In this document: one piece after another, positions 25,225 through 31,596 of the stretch
How positions within the stretch are numbered: position 1 is the stretch's first letter
How the letters are laid out: each line of letters starts with the position of its first letter
Assembly: GCF_021109255.1 (NCBI RefSeq)
Contig: NZ_JAJODG010000002.1
Strand: one strand, 5' to 3'
Length of the DNA stretch: 64,000 nucleotides
Source: Merdimmobilis hominis
Lineage (GTDB): Bacteria; Bacillota; Clostridia; Oscillospirales; Ruminococcaceae
Notes under the pieces: generated by a model
What the model was told of the DNA's origin: nothing
Databases searched by the model: none
Seen by the model: only the letters and a program-made list of their open reading frames with translations
Program-made: the position numbers and the translations under genes

Positions 25225-26121
25225 TTATTCTTCGGTGAAGCCGAACTGTTTGATCAGCCCCTCTTTGTTGCGCCAATCCTCTTTCACCTTGACCCAAAGC
25301 TTCAGGTTGACTTTGGCATCCAAAAACGCCTCGATTTCCTCCCGGGCTTGGGAGCCGATGGTTTTGAGCATCGAACCCTGTTTGCCGATGAGCATTCCCT
25401 TGTGGCTGTCCCGTTCGCAGTAGATAACGGCGTCGATGTCGATGATGTCCTTATCCTCCCGTTCCTTCATGGACTCCACCGAAACGGCGGTGCCATGGGG
25501 AATCTCCTCCCGCATGTTGTTGAGGATCTTTTCCCGGATGACCTCCCCGGCGATGACCCGCTCGGGCTGGTCGGTGAAATCGTCGTCGTCAAAGAAGTGG
25601 GGGCCTTCCTCCGCCAGCTGGGAGAGCTCGGCGAGGAGGATGTCCACCCCATCCCCTGTGAGGGCTGAGAGGGGCACCACCGCTTCAAACTCATATTCCG
25701 CAGAGAGGGCCTGCATCTTTTCCAGCATGTCCTCCCGCCGCTTCAAGGTGTCAATTTTGTTGATGACCAAAACAGCTGGAATTCCCATGGCCTTGATGTT
25801 GTCCAGCAGTTCCCGCTCGGCTTTGGTGACCTCCTTTTCCGGCTCGGTGACCAGAACCGCGGCGTCCACGTCGGCCACCGAACGGCGCACCTGGCGCACC
25901 ATAAACTCGCTGAGCTTGGTACGTGGCTTGTGCATGCCGGGGGTGTCGATGAATACCAGCTGGGTCTCCCCTCTGGTCAGGATGCCCACAATCCGGTTGC
26001 GGGTGGTCTGGGGCTTGTCCGAGACAATGGCCACCTTCTCCCCCACCATGGCGTTGAGGAGGGAGGATTTGCCCACGTTGGGGCGGCCGACAATGGCAAT
26101 AAAAGCAGAACGTGTTTCCAC
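25225..26121 (-). CDS. era: GTPase Era
   Basis: 298 aa. The GTPase domain shows G1 GRPNVGKSSL (about 12-21), G3 DTPGMHKP near 58 and G4 NKID near 120. The C-terminal KH domain near 205-275 has KGMLIGKQGSMLKTIGSQAR. Era binds the 3' end of 16S rRNA and helps 30S maturation. The GTG start at 26121 follows AAAGGAGG. Gene order with dgkA, ybeY and recO is the Firmicutes standard. Confidence 0.97.
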   Translation of the reverse strand: METRSAFIAIVGRPNVGKSSLLNAMVGEKVAIVSDKPQTTRNRIVGILTRGETQLVFIDTPGMHKPRTKLSEFMVRQVRRSVADVDAAVLVTEPEKEVTKAERELLDNIKAMGIPAVLVINKIDTLKRREDMLEKMQALSAEYEFEAVVPLSALTGDGVDILLAELSQLAEEGPHFFDDDDFTDQPERVIAGEVIREKILNNMREEIPHGTAVSVESMKEREDKDIIDIDAVIYCERDSHKGMLIGKQGSMLKTIGSQAREEIEAFLDAKVNLKLWVKVKEDWRNKEGLIKQFGFTEE

Positions 26122-26261
26122 AGTTCAGCCTCCTTTCTCCGCGTGAAGCGGTCCGGCCTTAGGCCGGAGTTGATCATAATGTAGAAAGCCAAAACGCAGG
26201 GATGCTTCCCTGCGGGGCAAACAGCTTGGAAAACAAGGGACGTCCTTCCCCTTACGGGGAC

Positions 26262-26726
26262 CTACCTCTTCTTCGCCCACCAGGGCGGGCAGAACACATA
26301 GAGGAGGCAGAGGGACAACAAAAGGGCGCTTCCCACTGCTCTTGCAGGGGAAGCCACCCACAAAGAGAAAAAGCCGAATAAAGACCCCAGGTCCCCGAAA
26401 AGGCAGAACCCCACCCCAACGGAACCCGCCGCCGCCAGAAGCACCGCCCCAGCGGCACAGTCTTTGGCCAGTTTGGCAAGGGGGTGCTCCCCAGGGGAGA
26501 CAAGGTCCACAGCAGCTTCCACCGCGGTGTTGACCGCCTCACAGCAAAGCACCAAGGCGATGGCCAAAAGGAGCACCGCCCACTGGGTGCCGGAGAGCCG
26601 GTAGTAGGCCCCCATGGCAATTGCCATGGCGCCTGCCAGGGTGTGGATGCGGAAGTTCCGTTCCCCCAAGAGACAGGCTACCACCCCTTGGAAAGCGTAC
26701 CCGAAGCTTCTCAGGAGCCCGATCAT
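26262..26726 (-). CDS. dgkA: Diacylglycerol/undecaprenol kinase (DgkA family)
   Basis: A 154-aa membrane protein. The family signature EAVNTAVEAAVDLVSPGEHP and LAKLAKDCAAGAVLLAA spans about 62-98, within three or more helices. Gram-positive members phosphorylate undecaprenol (or diacylglycerol) to recycle lipid carrier for wall synthesis. An extra hydrophobic C-terminal stretch (about 105-150) makes it longer than the usual 120-130 aa. Its ATG overlaps the ybeY stop as ATGA. Confidence 0.92.
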   Translation of the reverse strand: MIGLLRSFGYAFQGVVACLLGERNFRIHTLAGAMAIAMGAYYRLSGTQWAVLLLAIALVLCCEAVNTAVEAAVDLVSPGEHPLAKLAKDCAAGAVLLAAAGSVGVGFCLFGDLGSLFGFFSLWVASPARAVGSALLLSLCLLYVFCPPWWAKKR

Positions 26727-27223
26727 TGCATGGTATAGCTCTGGTCTCTGGCCAGGCCCAGCTTACTCATCACTGTCTCCTCTTTTTCCCGCATCCGCAG
26801 GGCTTCCAGGCCTCCGGCCTCATGGTCATACCCCAACAGGTGCAGCATGGAGTGGACGGTCAAAAAGCCCATCTCCCGCTGGAGGGAGTGGCCATATTGC
26901 TCCGCCTGCTCCATGGCTTTGGGCACCGAGATCACCACATCGCCCAACTGGTAGGCGCCGGTCTCCTCATTGATGTCATACACCCCGTTCTCCCCCAAGG
27001 GGAAGGAGAGGACATCGGTGGCGGCGTCCTTGTGGCGAAACTCGTTGTTCAGCTCTCGGATCTGCTCGTTGTTGACAAAGCTGACGCTGACTTCAGCGGG
27101 GCCTTCAAACCCTTCGGTCGCCAAAACCGCGTGGCAGCAGCGGCGGATCAGCAGCCGGATACCCGATGGGATTTTTACGTCTTTCTGCCGATTGGTGATT
27201 ACCACTTTCACACTCTGGGCCAT
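26723..27223 (-). CDS. ybeY: Endoribonuclease YbeY (rRNA maturation factor)
   Basis: 166 aa. The zinc site is seen as HSMLHLLGYDHE (H-x3-H-x5-H pattern, about residues 124-135). The conserved LNxxFRHKDAATDVLSFPL region lies near 55-75. YbeY processes rRNA and takes part in 70S quality control. ATG at 27223 follows GGAGGATGTAAC. It is preceded by phoH as in most bacteria. Confidence 0.96.
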   Translation of the reverse strand: MAQSVKVVITNRQKDVKIPSGIRLLIRRCCHAVLATEGFEGPAEVSVSFVNNEQIRELNNEFRHKDAATDVLSFPLGENGVYDINEETGAYQLGDVVISVPKAMEQAEQYGHSLQREMGFLTVHSMLHLLGYDHEAGGLEALRMREKEETVMSKLGLARDQSYTMQ

Positions 27224-27253
27224 GTTACATCCTCCATTTATCCTAAGCCGGTG

Positions 27254-28192
27254 CTAATCCCGGCGGCGTCTTTCATCGTAGTATTTCTCATAAGCCTTAA
27301 TAATGGCCTGTACCAAGCGGTGGCGCACCACGTCCTTCTCGGTGAAGTAGACGATGGAAATATCGTCTACATGTTTGAGCACCTTGGATGCCTCCACTAG
27401 GCCGGACCGCTTGGTGTCCGGCAGGTCGATCTGGGTGATGTCCCCGGTGATCACCGCCTTGGAGTTGAACCCCAGCCGGGTCAGGAACATCTTCATCTGT
27501 TCAGGGGTGGTGTTCTGGGCCTCATCCAGGATGATAAACGAATCGTCCAGGGTGCGGCCGCGCATATAGGCCAGGGGCGCGACTTCGATGTTCCCCTTCT
27601 CTTGGTAGCGCTGGAAATTCTCCGGCCCCAGCATGTCAAAGAGGGCATCGTACAAGGGGCGAAGATAGGGGTCCACCTTATTTTGCAGGTCTCCGGGCAG
27701 GAAGCCCAGCTTCTCCCCAGCCTCCACCGCCGGCCGGGTCAGGATGATCCGGTTGACCTCTTTCGCCCGGAAAGCGCGAACCGCCATGGCCACCGCCAAA
27801 TAGGTCTTGCCGGTGCCAGCGGGTCCGATGCCGAAGGTGATGGTGTTGTTCTTCATAGCGTCCACATATTTTTTCTGGCCCAAGGTCTTAGCCTTCAGGG
27901 GCTTTCCCTTGGCGGTGATGCAGACCACGTCGCTGGCTAGGGATGAGAGCTGGTCGGAAGTCCCTTCCCGCACCAGGCCGATGACATAGTGGACCCGCTG
28001 GTCGGTGATGGCCTCCCCCTTGTCAATAAGGGTCAAAAGCCCCTCCACCGTTTTGGAGGCGAGGTAGACGTTCTCCGGATCGCCGGAGATCTTTACTTCG
28101 GTACCCCGGGCGACGATGGTCACTGAGAACGCATCTTCCACAATTTTTATATTCCCATCAAAGCTGCCGAACAGCGCGAGGGCATGTTCCAT
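27254..28192 (-). CDS. phoH: PhoH-family ATPase (PhoL)
   Basis: At least 312 aa. Walker A is GPAGTGKT near 122-129, Walker B is FIILDEAQN near 220, and the family motif TRPAVEAGEKLGFLPGDL lies near 152-170. The ATG at 28192 has no ribosome site. A perfect AAGGAGG (28234-28228) lies 35 nt further up and is ideally placed (8 nt) for an ATC codon at 28219. Reading from there adds IEQVVNIER, which fits the usual PhoH N-terminus, so translation may truly begin at 28219 (see findings). Its partner gene is ybeY; a role in RNA metabolism is likely. Confidence 0.93.
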   Translation of the reverse strand: MEHALALFGSFDGNIKIVEDAFSVTIVARGTEVKISGDPENVYLASKTVEGLLTLIDKGEAITDQRVHYVIGLVREGTSDQLSSLASDVVCITAKGKPLKAKTLGQKKYVDAMKNNTITFGIGPAGTGKTYLAVAMAVRAFRAKEVNRIILTRPAVEAGEKLGFLPGDLQNKVDPYLRPLYDALFDMLGPENFQRYQEKGNIEVAPLAYMRGRTLDDSFIILDEAQNTTPEQMKMFLTRLGFNSKAVITGDITQIDLPDTKRSGLVEASKVLKHVDDISIVYFTEKDVVRHRLVQAIIKAYEKYYDERRRRD

Positions 28193-28399
28193 CCGTTCGA
28201 TGTTTACGACCTGTTCGATGCTGGATTCCTCCTTCTAGCCAGCCCCAGGCTGGCTTTGGTTTTGGGGTGTATCGTCGAGCGTCCACCGGGAAAAACCCAG
28301 CAGATGGTAAAATGTAGTGTTCCATGGGGCAAATTTTGTAGAAAAGCAGACAAAATCCATGCTTTTATCGTTATTATAACACAGAGGTGTGACAAATTG

Positions 28400-29584
28400 C
28401 TATTCCTTTATCAAAATTTCCTGTAGTTTTTCGATATTTTTTTCGGCTATGTATTGTGCATTTAATACAAAATGTTTTCCCTCCACCTGGCCACTCAAGG
28501 TGCGGTCAATGATTTTTCCCCCTTCGTATTCCTCCTTCTCCCATTCTTCCAACTGCGACAGGGCTTTTGCCTTGGCCTGCTCGGCGGTGAGGCGGACGTT
28601 TTCCTCGTAATAGGGGAAGTGCCGCCGGGTCTCGATGACGAGAGGAAGCTCTCTGCCCAACACAGTGAGCCGGCTGGACTCCACTTTGGTCTCATAGCCG
28701 GTTTTCGGCGGCCCGCCAAAGGAGATAGGCAGCTGAAAGGAGCCAAGAGACAAGAATTTCTGCTGTTTCTCCTCCCCGGTGGGCACCCGCAGGGTCTCCT
28801 CCAAGGGGATGCGGATCTCCTTCTCCCCCACCACCTGGGCCACCACCTTTGCCCTGGCGTGCTTCAGGGCAGAATTCCCATGTTTATCCTCGGTGATGCC
28901 GCTGACAATCAGATCTCCCTGCATCACCGTATCCCCCAAGGCCACCACTGCCTGGCCGTCGTAAACCTCCAGGTAGATGATCTGCCCATCCTCGGCGGCC
29001 ACCACGTTGGTGGGCACATCGTCCTGGTCGATCAAATCCGGTGGCAAGGTCCGTTCTCGTACCTCCACCCGGGCAGTGGAGCCTTGGATATTGACCCCGA
29101 TCCAGGAGAGGCCGCCCAGCTTGAGGATCATCCGCTGTTCCAGTTCCCGGGCGTCCACCCCATGTTTGCGGGTGCCCTCCCGGAAGCCCAGCTCGTCAAG
29201 GGCAGCTAGGATCTCCTGGGTGGAAATGGCCTCGTTGCCAGTGACTTCAATCTTCCAGACAAACCCGCTCATATAGCCAAGAAGCACCACTGCGGCCAGA
29301 AGGCCCGCCAGAAGGCCGGTGCGTTTGCGGTACCGGTGTAGGAGGAAGGGCACCCCCTCCTTTCTTTGGATGCGGATTTTCACCCCGGTCTTTTTGGCGT
29401 AAGGACGCATCCTTTTGTAGCCCTTGGCGGTGGTGTGTGCGGAAAAGCCCAGCGGATGGGCAGTAAAATCCCACAGGGGGATTCCCCCGCGGCCGCACAA
29501 GTTGATGAACCGCTCAGAAAATCCCCCGGTCAATTTAAATAAAACGGTGCCCCGCAAAAAGCGAAGCAGCTTGACAAAAAACAT
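28400..29584 (-). CDS. yqfD: Sporulation protein YqfD
   Basis: 394 aa. A conserved N-terminal cytoplasmic part (FVKLLRFLRGTVLFKLTGGFSERFINLC) has a helix near 88-108 (GLLAGLLAAVVLLGYMSGFVW) that inserts in the membrane, followed by a large extracytoplasmic part with VTGNEAISTQEI and a POTRA-like start. It belongs to the stage IV sporulation family paired with YqfC, both SigE-dependent in Bacillus. Start ATG follows GGGGGAGGGG. No promoter is evident in the 180-nt gap to phoH. Confidence 0.93.
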   Translation of the reverse strand: MFFVKLLRFLRGTVLFKLTGGFSERFINLCGRGGIPLWDFTAHPLGFSAHTTAKGYKRMRPYAKKTGVKIRIQRKEGVPFLLHRYRKRTGLLAGLLAAVVLLGYMSGFVWKIEVTGNEAISTQEILAALDELGFREGTRKHGVDARELEQRMILKLGGLSWIGVNIQGSTARVEVRERTLPPDLIDQDDVPTNVVAAEDGQIIYLEVYDGQAVVALGDTVMQGDLIVSGITEDKHGNSALKHARAKVVAQVVGEKEIRIPLEETLRVPTGEEKQQKFLSLGSFQLPISFGGPPKTGYETKVESSRLTVLGRELPLVIETRRHFPYYEENVRLTAEQAKAKALSQLEEWEKEEYEGGKIIDRTLSGQVEGKHFVLNAQYIAEKNIEKLQEILIKE

Positions 29585-29596
29585 AGCCCCTCCCCC

Positions 29597-29902
29597 TTAG
29601 GTGAGAAATTCAATGGAGGTGATAAAGCCGGTAACCACTGCACTCTCCTGGGTCATGCAGCGGATTTGCAGGTCCCGGCCGGTGAAGCGGACCACCATCC
29701 CCTCGGTGCTGAGCCGAACGGTATCCTCCCCGTATTCCAAGATGCCCTGGCACCCCTCCACCACTGCCTCCCGATTGCCGGAGAGCTGGAGCGACGCCAT
29801 CCCCGAAAGGGAGGTCGCCGGCATTTCCAGCATGCCGGCCAACCGGAGTTTGCCCGATTCCTTGGGGGACTCCTTGCGGGGGCGCTTGTTCTGCCGTTTC
29901 AT
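29597..29902 (-). CDS. yqfC: Sporulation protein YqfC (YabP/YqfC family)
   Basis: 101 aa of the YabP/YqfC fold. A basic N-terminus is followed by strands LSGNREAVVEGCQGILEYGE and VRLSTEGMVVRFTGRDLQI, which are diagnostic. ATG at 29902 is taken instead of 29908 since the AAAGGAGGG site would overlap the earlier codon. It heads the yqfC-yqfD-phoH-ybeY-dgkA-era-yqzL-recO-mutS2 series. A SigE-like promoter lies just upstream. Confidence 0.92.
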   Translation of the reverse strand: MKRQNKRPRKESPKESGKLRLAGMLEMPATSLSGMASLQLSGNREAVVEGCQGILEYGEDTVRLSTEGMVVRFTGRDLQIRCMTQESAVVTGFITSIEFLT

Positions 29903-29924
29903 GTCCATCCCTCCTTTCTAAGTC

Positions 29925-29952
29925 ACTATATGCGGCAAAGCCCGTTTTTATG
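29925..29952 (-). promoter_or_regulatory. Candidate SigE promoter of yqfC
   Basis: Minus strand: CATAAAA (29952-29946), 13 nt, CATATAGT (29932-29925). This resembles the mother-cell SigE pattern (ATA-type -35 and CATA-type -10). The yqfC-yqfD genes belong to the SigE regulon in Bacillus. Confidence 0.42.
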
Positions 29953-29969
29953 GCTGAGGGAGCAAACCG

Positions 29970-29998
29970 GCATTTTCCACAGCCTGGCCGCATACAAA
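29970..29998 (+). promoter_or_regulatory. Candidate SigE promoter of ylbJ
   Basis: GCATTTT (29970-29976), 14 nt, CATACAAA (29991-29998). The -10 matches the SigE consensus closely. It is divergent from, and 18 bp away from, the yqfC promoter. Confidence 0.5.
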
Positions 29999-30018
29999 CA
30001 AGTACGAGGTGATTGTTG

Positions 30019-31167
30019 ATGCAAGCCATGCCGAAGAAAAAACACCGTTTTCTCCTCCGCCGGGCCCCTTCCCTGCTGGGGGCGGGGATTCTCCTATTGC
30101 TGGCCGCAGCCCTCCTGGTCCTCTCCAAAGAAGTAGGGGATGGGGTGCGGGAAGGGCTTTCCATCTGCACCAATGTGGTGATTCCATCCCTGTTCCCCTT
30201 TATGATCCTCTCCAGCTTTTTGGCCCTCTCTCCCCTGTCGGAGCTGATCTCCCGGCCTCTTTCCCCCATCACCCGCCGCCTGTTCCACCTGCCGCCGGAG
30301 CTGGGGGCCACTGTACTGATGAGCTTTGTAGGCGGCTACCCGGTGGGGGCCAAGACCATCGCCTCCCTGGTGAGGGAAAAAAAGCTTTCCCAGGAGACCG
30401 CTGCCCGGATGCTCTGCTTCTCGGTCAACGCCGGTCCCTCCTTTTTGATCGGCACCGTGGGGGTGGCGCTGCTGGGCAGCCCCCGGCTGGGGTGGATTCT
30501 CCTTTTTGCCCAGATTGTGTCCGCCTTCCTCATTGGGGGGATCGTCTCCCGCCGGGCAAAAATCTCCCGGGGCGAGACCGGTGGGGTGGGTCTTCCCTTC
30601 TCCGCCGCCTTTGTGGAGGCGGTCAGCGGGGCCGCTTCCGGGATGTTCGGCCTGTGCGCCTTCATCACCGCCTTTTCTGGGATATTGGCCCTTTTGCGCT
30701 CCAGCGGGGTCTTGAGCGGAATCGCCTGCCTGCTGGCCAAAATCGCCCCCTCCTCCCTTGCGGACCCCAACCTTTTTGAAGCCCTGCTGGGCGGCCTGCT
30801 GGAAGTGACCAGCGGCTGTGTGGCCGCCGCCGGACTCAAGGGGGATCTCCCCTTTGTGGTGATCAGCCTGCTCATCTCCTTCTCCGGCGTGTCGGTCATC
30901 TTCCAGGTGGCCTCCTGCCTGCGGGGCAGCGGGGTTCGCCTTTCCCCTTTTGTCCTCTCCCGGTTTGCCCACGCCTTTTTGACTTCGGCCATCGCCTACC
31001 CCCTGTATCTGAAGTGGGGCCGGGAAGTGATGACCGCCTTGGGCACCGCGGCCCGTCTGTCGCTGGAAGTCTCCCCCACGTCAGTGCTGCGGGCGCTGTG
31101 TATTTTGGCCATGTGCGCCATTTTGTTGCTCACCGCTTCCACCGCCCCGTTGCAGGCCAAGAAGTGA
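30019..31167 (+). CDS. ylbJ: Sporulation integral membrane protein YlbJ
   Basis: 382 aa with about 8-10 helices and the nucleoside-transporter/gate-like fold. Markers are VVIPSLFPFMILSSFLA near 50-65, SFVGGYPVGAK near 95-105 and a symmetric second-half LLEVTSGC near 255. YlbJ (SpoVV) is a SigE-dependent protein placed in the outer forespore membrane and needed for dipicolinic-acid transport in Bacillus. GAGGTGA lies 7 nt before ATG 30019; two TTG codons just upstream are alternatives. It is divergent from yqfC with a matching promoter. Confidence 0.9.
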   Translation: MQAMPKKKHRFLLRRAPSLLGAGILLLLAAALLVLSKEVGDGVREGLSICTNVVIPSLFPFMILSSFLALSPLSELISRPLSPITRRLFHLPPELGATVLMSFVGGYPVGAKTIASLVREKKLSQETAARMLCFSVNAGPSFLIGTVGVALLGSPRLGWILLFAQIVSAFLIGGIVSRRAKISRGETGGVGLPFSAAFVEAVSGAASGMFGLCAFITAFSGILALLRSSGVLSGIACLLAKIAPSSLADPNLFEALLGGLLEVTSGCVAAAGLKGDLPFVVISLLISFSGVSVIFQVASCLRGSGVRLSPFVLSRFAHAFLTSAIAYPLYLKWGREVMTALGTAARLSLEVSPTSVLRALCILAMCAILLLTASTAPLQAKK

Positions 31168-31186
31168 CCCTGTTTTTTAAAAGAGA

Positions 31187-31226
31187 GACCGCTGGGGCAG
31201 ATCGCCTAAGCGGTCCTTCTTCTTTT
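31187..31226 (+). terminator. Terminator of ylbJ
   Basis: A GACCGCT / AGCGGTC stem with a CTTCTTCTTTT tail, 20 nt past the stop. Confidence 0.65.
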
Positions 31227-31353
31227 GCGCCATTCAAAAGCCCTGTGGAATTTCCAAGGGGGACCATAGTAATTTCCGGGGCAATCTGGTACAATAAAAA
31301 AGTAATTTCTCTTCGATTTTCGCCGCCCCTTGGGGCTGAATGGAGGATTAGCA

Positions 31354-31572
31354 ATGTTTCGCACCAAACTGTTTGGCAACCACATCGAACCCGCCTGCGG
31401 GTACTGCGAGCGGGGGACCGCCTCCAAAGACGGGAGCATGGTGCTATGTGAATCCAAAGGGGTAGTGGCCCCATTTTACAGCTGCCGTAAATTTGTGTAT
31501 GCGCCGCTGAAACGGGTGCCCAAACGGGCCAGGCCCCTCCCCAAATACGATCCATCGGAGTTTGAATTGTAA
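31354..31572 (+). CDS. Small Cys-rich conserved protein, unknown function
   Basis: 72 aa. Cys residues are arranged C-x2-C (ACGYCERG), then LC, then SCRKF, enough for a small metal-binding knuckle. The sequence ends in a Lys/Arg/Pro-rich tail with KYDPSEFEL. I associate this pattern (FGNHIEPACGYC...) with a widespread clostridial hypothetical family. ATG at 31354 follows GGAGGATTAGCA. It lies 24 nt before the TTG of the wall amidase gene, so the two are probably co-transcribed. No function is known. Confidence 0.8.
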   Translation: MFRTKLFGNHIEPACGYCERGTASKDGSMVLCESKGVVAPFYSCRKFVYAPLKRVPKRARPLPKYDPSEFEL

Positions 31573-31596
31573 ATCTTGGCCTGGGAGGTGTCCCCC

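Noticed and set aside
30094..30992. Long minus-strand frames across ylbJ
   Set aside because: They are shadows of ylbJ (Gly/Gln/Ala-rich, no family), while ylbJ is a clear family member.
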